From positions 1-18,327 of the forward strand of contig URLF01000052.1 in the NCBI GenBank assembly GCA_900548705.1: DNA of 18,327 bases, read 5' to 3'. Of this stretch, positions 7,924 to 15,820 are shown piece by piece. Source of the stretch: an uncultured Porphyromonadaceae bacterium. GTDB taxonomy: Bacteria > Bacteroidota > Bacteroidia > Bacteroidales > Muribaculaceae. Below the pieces are notes generated by a model. The model was not told where the DNA came from. It did no database searches and was given only the letters and a program-made list of their open reading frames with translations. How positions within the stretch are numbered: the stretch's first letter is position 1; each line of letters begins with the position of its first letter. Made by a program: the position numbers and the translations under genes.

Positions 7924-9585
7924 ATGAAGAAATTCCTGACGGCTGCGGTTGTGGCCGCTTCCATATCCTCGATGGCGGCCCAGAGCCAGCAGTCAATCGA
8001 CAATCCTATGACTCAGGCTATGCTTGATGTCTACGCCAAGGAACTTGAGGCCAATCCCAAGGATGCCGATATATATTTCCGCAGGGCTAACGAATATTAC
8101 AAGTTCAACCAGTATCTGAGGGCGTTGGCCGATGTCGACAAGACCCTTGAATATGCCCCCGCCGGAAACCGTGACCTGAGATTCCAGGCATATATGCTCA
8201 GGGCTGACATTTACCAGATGCTTGACAAGCATCGTGAGGCGTTGGCCGACTTTTCCGAGGCTCTCAAACTTGACCCGACTTCATTCATGGCCCTTTACCA
8301 GAAGGCCAACGAGGAATACGCGCTTGGCGATTACTCCGCCGCGAAGGCTGATTACACCCGTCTCCGGGCAACCAACCCGCGCAGTGTGGAGGCCTTGACC
8401 GGACTTGCCCGTGTGGCTGTGAAGGAGAATGACCTGGGCCGTGCGTCGGAGTATATGGACGGGGCGGTGGAGATGATGTCGGCAGACAGTGACATATATA
8501 TCCGCCGCGCGTCTGTGCGCCGTATGCAAGGCAACAACACCGGAGCTGTCGAGGATTTGCTGATGGCCATCTCGATAGACAACAATACCCGTGCGTTCCA
8601 GGAGCTGATTGATATGGCCAATGTCGATTATCCGGTGGTGATTTCAGCTATCAGCACCTCCATATCCTATGCGCCGCAGCAGGGGATGCTCTACTATATT
8701 CGTGGGTTTATCGCCCAGGCCCATGACCATTACGCGTCCGCCCTGGCCGACTACCGCAAGCTCATAGACCAGAATATGTATGAGTATGCCGGGCTGTATA
8801 ACTCGATGGCGCAGTGTCAGCTCGCCTTATGCCGTTATCCGCAGGCTATCGACAATATAGACCACGCGATTTCGATGGACGGCGGAAAGAATGGGGAGTT
8901 CTATGCCACCAAGGCGCGTATCCTGTATGCCCAGGGGAAGAACAGCGAGGCGATGGATGCCCTGAAACAGGCTTCATTGAGGGGATACTCATCGACAAAT
9001 ATGGATGAGCTCCAGGCCCTCGTCGATTATGCCGCCGGAGATTTTGAAAAAGCCAACGACATCTATGCCGCGATGATTGTAGATCATCCCGAAGTGATGC
9101 GCAACTATATATACCGCGCATGGGTTCTGGCTGACGGTCTCAAACAACCTGCCAACGCCCAGACTCTTTACAACCGTGTGGTATCAATGACAGCTGACTC
9201 CGACAACGGCGAGAAGGCAACCTCCCCGCTGTCAGCCGTGCAGAGCTACCGTGGGTTTGCTCTCCTTTTCTCAGGCGACCGCCAGGGAGCACTGGACTGG
9301 GCGAAAGGATTGTACAGCGACTATCGCGACACAGACGGCTATCTCAATTCTGTACTCGCCTGTCTTTACGCCCAGGCTTCGGTTGCCGATCCGTCGATTT
9401 CATCTTCCGAGAAGTATGACCTGACAGCTTCGGCCATCAAGTCGCTTGAGCGTGCGCTCCAGCTCGGATATGGCAATCTCTATGAGATTACGAAGGCCGA
9501 CACCGGTCGCGTGTCTCTCGCCCCTCTCCGTAATGACTCCCATTTCAACGCCTTGATAGCCCGCTACGCTCATCTGTTTGAATAA
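7924..9585 (+). CDS. Exported tetratricopeptide-repeat protein
   Basis: 553 residues from the ATG at 7924, chosen because it begins a clear signal peptide (MKKFLTAAVVAASISSMAA). An upstream ATG at 7885 would overlap kdsA and bury the signal. No lipobox is visible, so it is probably periplasmic or processed by signal peptidase I. After the signal, almost the whole chain is tetratricopeptide repeats: helix pairs with the spaced small and aromatic residues of TPRs, for example at about 40-75 (FRRANEYYKFNQYLRAL), 80-115, 120-150 and in further units to about residue 470. TPR solenoids bind proteins or peptides, so a scaffold role is likely, but the partner is unknown. It is the last gene of the operon, directly before a strong terminator. 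Confidence 0.9.
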   Translation: MKKFLTAAVVAASISSMAAQSQQSIDNPMTQAMLDVYAKELEANPKDADIYFRRANEYYKFNQYLRALADVDKTLEYAPAGNRDLRFQAYMLRADIYQMLDKHREALADFSEALKLDPTSFMALYQKANEEYALGDYSAAKADYTRLRATNPRSVEALTGLARVAVKENDLGRASEYMDGAVEMMSADSDIYIRRASVRRMQGNNTGAVEDLLMAISIDNNTRAFQELIDMANVDYPVVISAISTSISYAPQQGMLYYIRGFIAQAHDHYASALADYRKLIDQNMYEYAGLYNSMAQCQLALCRYPQAIDNIDHAISMDGGKNGEFYATKARILYAQGKNSEAMDALKQASLRGYSSTNMDELQALVDYAAGDFEKANDIYAAMIVDHPEVMRNYIYRAWVLADGLKQPANAQTLYNRVVSMTADSDNGEKATSPLSAVQSYRGFALLFSGDRQGALDWAKGLYSDYRDTDGYLNSVLACLYAQASVADPSISSSEKYDLTASAIKSLERALQLGYGNLYEITKADTGRVSLAPLRNDSHFNALIARYAHLFE

Positions 9586-9603
9586 CCCAACCGATTGAAA
9601 TAG

Positions 9604-9641
9604 AAAAGTCGCCGCGTTCTCAGGAATGTGGCGACTTTTTT
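9604..9641. terminator. Strong bidirectional intrinsic terminator
   Basis: A perfect 10-bp stem, AAAAGTCGCC (9604-9613) with GGCGACTTTT (9630-9639), can be extended by six inner pairs including two G-U to a TCAG tetraloop. The T run continues to 9641 on the plus strand, and the A run at the other side gives a U tail on the minus strand. It ends the operon of 4921-9585 and probably also the converging gene at 9684. Confidence 0.92.
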
Positions 9642-9683
9642 ACTGATGGATAGGTGTTTTTCTCGAAGTATATGTAGGATGAA

Positions 9684-10337
9684 TCAGCCCCCGGGCATCC
9701 AGTAATGGAAAGGTTGCTTGCGGCGGCTGATGACCCATTGGCGTAGCTGGTCGAGGGTGGTGATGTCGTGGTCAATCACACCCTCGTAATATTCGACACC
9801 GTGGATAGGGCCTTGGATGGAGTCCTCAGGGGGTGTTCCTTCCTGATAATCGGTGGACTCTAACTTCAGCCGGAGGATGGTTTCCCGTTGCTCGGGGGTG
9901 GAATGCGCGATAATCCTGTCTGCCATCTCCTCGAAGTACCCGTCATATCGGCTTCCTTCTACGATATGAATTACATCGAACTGCCACAGCTTGCCATTAT
10001 GCCCTTCGTAAATGAAATGCCACGCGATGCAATGTTCGTCGGTCATCAGACCGTTGATACATTTGATTTCCTTCACCTTCGGATTTTTCGCTATTTTCGC
10101 GGCGATGGCGAAGCTGTCAGCTTCGGTGACAACCTGGGAATAGACATGCAGGTCGATGTCGCGATGGTTGGCCATCAGTCTCATACGCATTGACCCGACA
10201 ATCTCCACTCGGCAACCCGCGTCGCGCCAGACGGTCGCTATGCCCGATTCCTTCAAGACTGCTTCTGCTTCGGCCTGAAACTCTTCCGACCTCTTTATGA
10301 TGTCCTCTGCAGGGGGCATCTTAAAATCATTTTCCAT
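9684..10337 (-). CDS. Nucleotidyltransferase-fold protein of unknown role
   Basis: 217 residues, cytoplasmic, without signal or membrane segments. The sequence shows a nucleotidyltransferase signature: Gly48-Ser49 followed by Asp60-x-Asp62 (VGSMRMRLMANHRDIDLHV) and a third acidic residue Asp121 in a predicted strand (WQFDVIH). This is the GS-x10-DxD-x(n)-D pattern of the DNA polymerase beta/MNT superfamily, with all three metal-binding acids intact, so it should be catalytically competent. The substrate to be nucleotidylated is unknown. The C-terminal half (EGSRYDGYFEEMADRIIA onward) is not recognisable to me. It has its own -7 box and an unusual set of inverted pentamers in its leader, and lies just downstream of the R-M pair. 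No HEPN-type partner is next to it, which argues against a classical MNT-HEPN toxin-antitoxin. Confidence 0.75.
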   Translation of the reverse strand: MENDFKMPPAEDIIKRSEEFQAEAEAVLKESGIATVWRDAGCRVEIVGSMRMRLMANHRDIDLHVYSQVVTEADSFAIAAKIAKNPKVKEIKCINGLMTDEHCIAWHFIYEGHNGKLWQFDVIHIVEGSRYDGYFEEMADRIIAHSTPEQRETILRLKLESTDYQEGTPPEDSIQGPIHGVEYYEGVIDHDITTLDQLRQWVISRRKQPFHYWMPGG

Positions 10338-10338
10338 A

Positions 10339-10369
10339 ATTTGACAAATGATTTGCGGTTAAACAAATC
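10339..10369 (-). promoter_or_regulatory. Alternating inverted pentamers in nucleotidyltransferase leader
   Basis: ATTTG at 10339-10343, CAAAT at 10345-10349, ATTTG at 10351-10355 and CAAAT at 10364-10368 lie in 30 nt between the -7 box and the start codon. The inner pair extends to GATTTG/CAAATC (10350-10355 and 10364-10369). They could be a double operator or an mRNA hairpin. Confidence 0.4.
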
Positions 10370-10371
10370 CA

Positions 10372-10379
10372 CAAAGTTA
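10372..10379 (-). promoter_or_regulatory. -7 promoter element for the nucleotidyltransferase gene
   Basis: Minus-strand TAACTTTG, an exact match to TAnnTTTG, 34 nt before the ATG at 10337. A weak -33 candidate (ATTG, 10405-10402) lies at a 22-nt distance. It implies the gene is not only read through from the methyltransferase. Confidence 0.5.
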
Positions 10380-10409
10380 CGGAAAATTCCCCAATTACAG
10401 ACAATATAA

Positions 10410-11678
10410 TCAGAGGTCTCCACGGGAGAACCTGACGGATAGGCCGATAGCTTTACCCAACAGCGGAGGGACGGCATTGCCGATCTGGACAAGCTGCTTG
10501 TTTTTCGGGCCTTCGAAGATGAAGTCGTCCGGGAATGATTGCAGACGGGCCATCTCGCGGGCGGTAAGGACGCGGGGGAGGCGGGGATGGATGTTGACCC
10601 CTCCGTGATTCTCCTTGATGGTGCAGGAGGCTTCATCCCAGGGGCATTTTTTCCAGGCATCCGAATATCCTTTGTAGAGACTTTGTCCCTCGGGCAGAGC
10701 GGCCATACGTTCAGCCATGTCCGGCCGGTGACGTGTGGGGACATGGTTGAAATCCTTGTTCTCAGGCATCGTCATCAGGTCGGCAATAGCGTTGCCTGTC
10801 GTGACATATTCCTTTGGGGAAAGGAGAGGAGTGGGGTGATAGTTAGGACGGTTTATCCGGTTGCCGATGAATATCACACGCTCTCTCTTCTGTGGGGTAT
10901 GGTAATCGGCCGCGCAGAGAACCGTGACATTCATCTCATATCCAATTTCACGGAAATCATCCAGAATCTTTTGTTCGACCATCCCTCCAAGCATACTTCT
11001 TAACCCTTTGACATTCTCGCAGATGACAAACTCTGGTTGAAGATGACGGACAATCTCGATAAGTTCCAGATAAAGGGAGTTGCGGGGATCGTCGACAATG
11101 CGGTTGCCTGCCATACTGAACCCCTGGCAAGGGAAGCCGCCGGCGACAATGCTCAGCTGACGGCCCCGGAGTTGGCGGCTGACCGTCTCGTAAAACAGAT
11201 GTTTGATGGCGGGGTCTTTGATGTCGCCGTTGACAAAAGGATGGTGGAAATTGCGCCTGTATGTCATACAGGCTTCCTTGAACCAGTCAAGGCCGCAAAT
11301 ACCTTCCAGTCCTGACATTTCCAGCCCTTTTGACAATCCTCCCGCGCCGCAGAAAAGATCGACGAATGTCATTTTGGATGGTGTGGGGTTTGCCCAGTAG
11401 GGGGAGATGTCACACCAGTTTACTTCTGCGGTTTTTCTGGGAGCTGAGATTTCTGAGGGGGCTTCTGATGGTTTAGAAACGCGCTGTGATTTTCCGGTCG
11501 CATTGTCATCCTGCATAAGTCTCTCCCGGAAGTCGTTGAAATCCTGTGGGCTGATAAGATAGTGGCTGCAGCTTTTTGTAGCCGGGAGTTCACCTGAGGC
11601 CACGAATCTCCTGACCGATTTCACAGACAGGTCGAGTTTTTGGGCAATATCGTTGATTGTCAGAAATTCTGGGGTCAT
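10410..11678 (-). CDS. DNA (cytosine-5) methyltransferase with fused N-terminal helix-turn-helix
   Basis: 422 residues from the ATG at 11678. It transfers a methyl group from S-adenosylmethionine to C5 of cytosine in a specific DNA site. Visible motifs: I, FVDLFCGAGGLSKGLE (about 105-120); IV, GGFPCQGFS with catalytic Cys184; VI, ENVKG (221-225); VIII, QKRERV (263-268); a target-recognition region about 280-360; IX, RVLTAREMARLQSFPD; X, QIGNAVPP (398-405). All catalytic parts are present. Residues about 4-54 (EFLTINDIAQKLDLSVKSVR, then RFVASGELPA) look like an excisionase/MerR-type helix-turn-helix, joined by a Ser/Pro-rich linker at 60-95. This is an unusual addition. The start at 11678 is preferred over ATG 11705 (431 residues), which would leave almost no leader after the -7 box. 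The candidate endonuclease gene lies upstream. Recognition site unknown. Confidence 0.9.
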   Translation of the reverse strand: MTPEFLTINDIAQKLDLSVKSVRRFVASGELPATKSCSHYLISPQDFNDFRERLMQDDNATGKSQRVSKPSEAPSEISAPRKTAEVNWCDISPYWANPTPSKMTFVDLFCGAGGLSKGLEMSGLEGICGLDWFKEACMTYRRNFHHPFVNGDIKDPAIKHLFYETVSRQLRGRQLSIVAGGFPCQGFSMAGNRIVDDPRNSLYLELIEIVRHLQPEFVICENVKGLRSMLGGMVEQKILDDFREIGYEMNVTVLCAADYHTPQKRERVIFIGNRINRPNYHPTPLLSPKEYVTTGNAIADLMTMPENKDFNHVPTRHRPDMAERMAALPEGQSLYKGYSDAWKKCPWDEASCTIKENHGGVNIHPRLPRVLTAREMARLQSFPDDFIFEGPKNKQLVQIGNAVPPLLGKAIGLSVRFSRGDL

Positions 11679-11692
11679 ATGGATATCTATCA

Positions 11693-11713
11693 GCCGTTGT
11701 GACATTGAACGGC
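11693..11713. promoter_or_regulatory. Inverted repeat at the methyltransferase transcription start (operator candidate)
   Basis: GCCGTT (11693-11698) and AACGGC (11708-11713) are perfect inverted copies separated by 9 nt. The 21-bp site begins 5 nt downstream of the -7 box, where transcription should start, and ends 15 nt before the ATG. Position and symmetry suit a dimeric repressor, possibly the methyltransferase's own helix-turn-helix domain. Confidence 0.5.
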
Positions 11714-11717
11714 GATA

Positions 11718-11725
11718 CAAATTTA
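11718..11725 (-). promoter_or_regulatory. -7 promoter element for the methyltransferase gene
   Basis: Minus-strand TAAATTTG, an exact TAnnTTTG match, in the 105-nt gap between the endonuclease stop and the methyltransferase ATG. No clear -33 element is seen. It would let the methyltransferase be expressed independently of the endonuclease. Confidence 0.5.
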
Positions 11726-11783
11726 CGCAAAAAATCAGAGATAGGGAAGTTGTCGGGGCTACGCGGGCAAACGGCAATCAGAA

Positions 11784-12440
11784 CTAAAGTCCGTCTATGA
11801 CAGAGGTGAGTCTGCCCGGTTCGCGTTCAAGAATGAATATCACGCTTGCCTTGCAACCTTTGTATTCCCGGGTTCGGATGTGAGAGAAGTTTTCGCAATA
11901 GGTCTGGTATAGCGGCCTTTTGTACTCCCATTCGCATCGGAGCTGCAGCTCGCGCCGGCAGTCGACAAATGAATGATGCACTATGAACAGCCTGTCCTGA
12001 AAGCGGTAGCGTACACCTTTGCTTTGATTTTCATAGTAATACTCAATCAGTTGCTGCGGATTGAGGATATGTTTCTCAATCTCCCGGTGAAAAGAGCGCG
12101 GAATTCTGGTGCCTTTGATGTCGAAATCGGTCTGACCATCAATGGTTATGTCATACCGTTGGTCAAAGGGATTTGGATTTGGCCGCACATTGTCAGGAAG
12201 AGAGAAAAGGTATTCATCGCATTTGGAGCAGTTCCATACATACCATCGTCTGCGGAAATAGTCCTGAATGTCATCCGGAAAGTGTGTTATTTTCGATTCA
12301 AGCTCCTCGTAAGACTCAATCGGAAAAATATTCAGGAGAGAATCCAGCTCATCATTCTGGACGAATTCCCAGTGGGAGGGAATAAACCCGACAACGGAGC
12401 AGAGTTCGCGGGACAGTTGGGTGAATTGAGAGGATGTCAT
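11784..12440 (-). CDS. Candidate type II restriction endonuclease, PD-(D/E)XK-like
   Basis: 218 residues from the ATG at 12440; a TTG at 12458 lies in frame but falls inside a hairpin, so it is not preferred. The key segment is YDITIDGQTDFDIKGTRIP at about 96-114: Asp97 (or Asp101) followed by Asp107-Ile-Lys109 fits the metal-binding D...(D/E)xK core of restriction-type nucleases. A strongly patterned stretch DIQDYFRRRWYVWNCSKCDEY (about 58-78, shown in part) contains a CxxC pair and basic residues that may contact DNA. No helicase or ATPase domain is present. Its position next to a C5 methyltransferase supports an endonuclease for the same site, and I recall similar proteins beside Dcm-type genes in Bacteroidetes. 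The gene is poorer in G+C than its neighbours (about 44% in three sampled lines), suggesting transfer. The assignment rests on motif and neighbourhood. Confidence 0.62.
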   Translation of the reverse strand: MTSSQFTQLSRELCSVVGFIPSHWEFVQNDELDSLLNIFPIESYEELESKITHFPDDIQDYFRRRWYVWNCSKCDEYLFSLPDNVRPNPNPFDQRYDITIDGQTDFDIKGTRIPRSFHREIEKHILNPQQLIEYYYENQSKGVRYRFQDRLFIVHHSFVDCRRELQLRCEWEYKRPLYQTYCENFSHIRTREYKGCKASVIFILEREPGRLTSVIDGL

Positions 12441-12457
12441 TTTCGATTGATAAGTCA

Positions 12458-12490
12458 ACCGGCCACACCCCGGATGGCAGTGTGGCCGGT
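12458..12490. terminator. Strong hairpin between carB and the endonuclease gene
   Basis: ACCGGCCACAC (12458-12468) and GTGTGGCCGGT (12480-12490) form a perfect 11-bp G+C-rich stem with an 11-nt loop. No proper T run follows on either strand, so it may be an inefficient terminator, a 3'-end stabiliser for carAB mRNA, or an attenuator for the endonuclease gene that begins 17 nt further on. Confidence 0.5.
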
Positions 12491-12541
12491 CATATGAAAT
12501 TGTCAGTTATGTCATAGGATGGTTGAATCTCCGTGGAGGGT

Positions 12542-15500
12542 TTACTTGTATTCGTCCCAGGACTTGATCTGGATGTCGGCGGGGGAGAGGGTGGTGAAAG
12601 CGTCGATGAAGGCGGAGGCCAGTCGGGCATTGGTCAACAGGGGTATGTTGAGGTCGATGGCCGCACGGCGCACTTTGTATCCGTTGGATAGCTCGGCCGA
12701 CGAGAGGTTCTTGGGAAGGTTGACGACGAGGTCGATTTTCTTGTCGTGGAGCAGTTGCAGCACCTGCGGCTGGCTTTCGGGCTGAGTGGGCCAGTAGGCG
12801 CGGATTGCCGGGATTCCGTTCTCGTTGAGGAAACGACAGGTGCCTTCGGTGGCGTAGATGGTGAATCCATGATTGTGGAGACGGTGGGCCGCATCAAGCA
12901 TATCCGCTTTCTGACGGGGAGTGCCGGTCGAGAGCAGGACGGTCTTGCGGGGTATCTTGTAACCGACAGAGAGCATGGCTTTCAGGATGGCCTCGGAAGT
13001 GTCGTCACCGATACAGCCGACTTCACCGGTGGATGCCATGTCGACACCCAGGACGGGGTCGGCACCCTGCAGGCGTGAGAAGCTGAACTGTGATGCCTTG
13101 ATTCCAACATAGTCGAGGTCGAAGAGGCTCTTGTTGGGCTTTTCGACGGGGAGTCCGAGCATTACCTTGGTGGCGAGGTCGATGAAGTTGAGCTTGATGA
13201 CCTTTGACACGAAGGGGAAACTGCGGGAGGCACGGAGGTTACACTCGATTACCTTGATGTCGTTGTTCTTGGCCAGGAACTGGATGTTGAAGGGACCTGA
13301 AATGTCGAGAGCCTTGGCAATCTTGGCCGAGATTTTCTTGATGCGGCGCATGGTCTCGACGTAGAGTTTCTGGGGCGGGAACTGGATGGTAGCGTCGCCG
13401 GAATGGACACCTGCGTATTCGATATGCTCCGATATGGCGTATGCCTTGATTTCGCCATTCTGTGCCACGGCATCCATCTCGATTTCCTTGGCGTTCTGGA
13501 TGAATTCGGAAACTACCACGGGATGGAGCTTGGAGACATTTGCGGCGAGTTTCAGGAAGCGGTGAAGCTCCTCCTCGTTGGAGCAGACATTCATGGCCGC
13601 GCCGGAGAGGACGTAGCTGGGACGTACCAACACCGGGAAGCCGACCTCCTTGATGAACTCGTCGATGTCGGCAAAGCTGGTAAGCTCGCGCCAACGGGGC
13701 TGGTCGACACCGATACGGTCGAGCATCGCCGAGAACTTATGGCGGTCTTCGGCGTTGTCGATAGATGTCGCACGGGTGCCGAGAATGTTGACCCCTTCAT
13801 CGTCGAGACGGGTGGCGAGGTTGTTGGGAATCTGGCCACCAACCGAGAGGATGACACCATGGGGGGATTCCAGTTCGAGGATATCCATCACGCGCTCGAA
13901 TGTCAGCTCGTCGAAGTAGAGACGGTCACACATATCATAATCGGTGGAGACGGTCTCGGGGTTGTAGTTGATCATCACCGAGCGCCAGCCCTGTTTCTTG
14001 ACTGTCATCAGGGCGTTGACCGAACACCAGTCGAACTCAACGGAGCTTCCGATGCGATAAGCTCCCGAACCGAGGACGACTACCGAACGTTTGTCGCCGA
14101 GATAGTTGACATCGTTTGTCGAGCCGTTATAGGTCAGGTAAAGATAGTTGGTCTGGGCGGGGTATTCGGCGGCAAGGGTGTCGATTTGTTTTACCACGGG
14201 GATGATTCCCAGCTCCTTGCGCACCTTGCGCACTTTCTGGTTGTCAGCGCCGGTGACATCGAGGTCTTCCTTCTTGACCGCGCGGGCAATCTGGAAGTCG
14301 CTGAAACCTTGCTCCTTGGCTGTACGGAGAAGTCCGGCGGGGAGTTTGTTGATTTCGTCAAATTCGCGCAGTTCGTTATCGGTGGTGATGATGTTGTGGA
14401 GCTTTTCGAGGAACCAACGGTCTATCTTTGTCAGTTCGTGGATGCGGTCGACTGTGTAGCCCTGCTGGAAAGCCTTGGCCACGACGAAGATACGCTTGTC
14501 GGTAGGCTCGGAAAGGGCCTGGTCGATATCCTCGATTTTCAGCTCGCGGTTCTCGACGAAACCATGCATGCCTTGGCCGATCATACGGAGTCCTTTCTGG
14601 ATTACCTCCTCGAAAGTGCGGCCGATAGCCATCACCTCGCCGACAGATTTCATCGACGAGCCGATTTCGCGGCGCACGCCGTGGAACTTGCCGAGGTCCC
14701 AGCGCGGTATCTTGCAGACGATATAGTCGAGGGCCGGCTCGAAGAATGCCGAGGTCTCGCGGGTGACGGAGTTCTTCAGGTCGAAGAGACCGTAGCCAAG
14801 TCCGAGCTTGGCGGCCACGAAGGCCAGGGGATAACCGGTGGCTTTCGACGCGAGTGCCGAAGAGCGGCTCAGACGGGCGTTGACCTCGATGACGCGGTAA
14901 TCCATCGAATCGGGGTCATATGCGTACTGCACATTACACTCGCCGACGATTCCGACGTGGCGGATAATCTTGATGGCGAGCTGGCGCAGATAATGGTAGT
15001 CATCATTGGAGAGGGTCTGGGAGGGAGCGACGACGATTGACTCTCCGGTATGGATGCCCAGCGGGTCGAAGTTCTCCATGTTGCAGACCGTGATGCAGTT
15101 GTCGAAGCGGTCGCGCACAACCTCATACTCGACCTCTTTCCAGCCCTTGAGGGATTTCTCCACCAACACCTGGGGGGAGAATGAGAAGGCTTTTTCGGTG
15201 AGGGCCACAAGCTGCTCGGGGTTGTCGCAGAATCCGCTGCCGAGTCCGCCGAGGGCGTAGGCGGCGCGCACGATTACGGGATAACCGAGTTTTTCAGCGG
15301 CGGCAAGGGCTGCGGCTGTTGTCTCGACAGCCTGGCTCTTGATGGTCTTCACGTCTATTTCGTCGAGCTTCTTGACGAAGAGCTCGCGGTCTTCGGTGTC
15401 CTTGATAGCCTGGACGGGTGTGCCAAGCACCTCCACACCATATTTCTCCAGCACTCCGGAGTCATACAGCTCCACTCCGCAGTTGAGGGCGGTCTGGCCG

Positions 15501-15778
15501 CCGAAGCTGAGCAGGATGCCGTCGGGACGCTCCTTCTCGATGACACGTTCCACGAAGTAGGGGGTCACGGGAAGGAAGTAAATCTTGTCGGCGAATCCTT
15601 CGGAGGTTTGCACAGTGGCGATGTTGGGGTTGATCAGCACCGTCGATATGCCTTCCTCCTTCATAGCCTTGAGGGCCTGGGAGCCGGAATAGTCAAACTC
15701 GCCCGCCTCACCGATTTTGAGGGCGCCGGAACCGAGGAGAAGAACTTTCTTTATATTGGACTGCTGGGAATTCATCAT
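12542..15778 (-). CDS. carB: Carbamoyl-phosphate synthase large subunit
   Basis: 1078 residues, full length (E. coli CarB has 1073). It makes carbamoyl phosphate from ammonia, bicarbonate and two ATP for pyrimidine and arginine synthesis in the cytoplasm. The chain shows two homologous halves, each with a pre-ATP-grasp and an ATP-grasp domain: the first starts with VLLLGSGALKIGEAGEFDYS, the second near residue 570 with VVVLGSGAYRIGSSVEFDW. Each half has its ATP-grasp signature (VIEVNARLSRSSALASK and VIECNLRASRSFPFVSK). A C-terminal MGS-like regulatory domain at about 940-1078 carries the allosteric site in known enzymes. Tandem ATGs at 15778 and 15775 are both possible starts. It follows carA by 42 nt on the same strand, a standard two-gene operon. 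Confidence 0.98.
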   Translation of the reverse strand: MMNSQQSNIKKVLLLGSGALKIGEAGEFDYSGSQALKAMKEEGISTVLINPNIATVQTSEGFADKIYFLPVTPYFVERVIEKERPDGILLSFGGQTALNCGVELYDSGVLEKYGVEVLGTPVQAIKDTEDRELFVKKLDEIDVKTIKSQAVETTAAALAAAEKLGYPVIVRAAYALGGLGSGFCDNPEQLVALTEKAFSFSPQVLVEKSLKGWKEVEYEVVRDRFDNCITVCNMENFDPLGIHTGESIVVAPSQTLSNDDYHYLRQLAIKIIRHVGIVGECNVQYAYDPDSMDYRVIEVNARLSRSSALASKATGYPLAFVAAKLGLGYGLFDLKNSVTRETSAFFEPALDYIVCKIPRWDLGKFHGVRREIGSSMKSVGEVMAIGRTFEEVIQKGLRMIGQGMHGFVENRELKIEDIDQALSEPTDKRIFVVAKAFQQGYTVDRIHELTKIDRWFLEKLHNIITTDNELREFDEINKLPAGLLRTAKEQGFSDFQIARAVKKEDLDVTGADNQKVRKVRKELGIIPVVKQIDTLAAEYPAQTNYLYLTYNGSTNDVNYLGDKRSVVVLGSGAYRIGSSVEFDWCSVNALMTVKKQGWRSVMINYNPETVSTDYDMCDRLYFDELTFERVMDILELESPHGVILSVGGQIPNNLATRLDDEGVNILGTRATSIDNAEDRHKFSAMLDRIGVDQPRWRELTSFADIDEFIKEVGFPVLVRPSYVLSGAAMNVCSNEEELHRFLKLAANVSKLHPVVVSEFIQNAKEIEMDAVAQNGEIKAYAISEHIEYAGVHSGDATIQFPPQKLYVETMRRIKKISAKIAKALDISGPFNIQFLAKNNDIKVIECNLRASRSFPFVSKVIKLNFIDLATKVMLGLPVEKPNKSLFDLDYVGIKASQFSFSRLQGADPVLGVDMASTGEVGCIGDDTSEAILKAMLSVGYKIPRKTVLLSTGTPRQKADMLDAAHRLHNHGFTIYATEGTCRFLNENGIPAIRAYWPTQPESQPQVLQLLHDKKIDLVVNLPKNLSSAELSNGYKVRRAAIDLNIPLLTNARLASAFIDAFTTLSPADIQIKSWDEYK

Positions 15779-15820
15779 TTGGGGTTTGAAGCTTGATGGG
15801 GGATGGATTTGGGATGGTTC

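Noticed and set aside
13403..15040. 545-codon open frame antisense to carB
   Set aside because: carB is unmistakable on the other strand with both ATP-grasp halves. G+C-rich codon use leaves long stop-free antisense frames, and the translation has no recognisable family.
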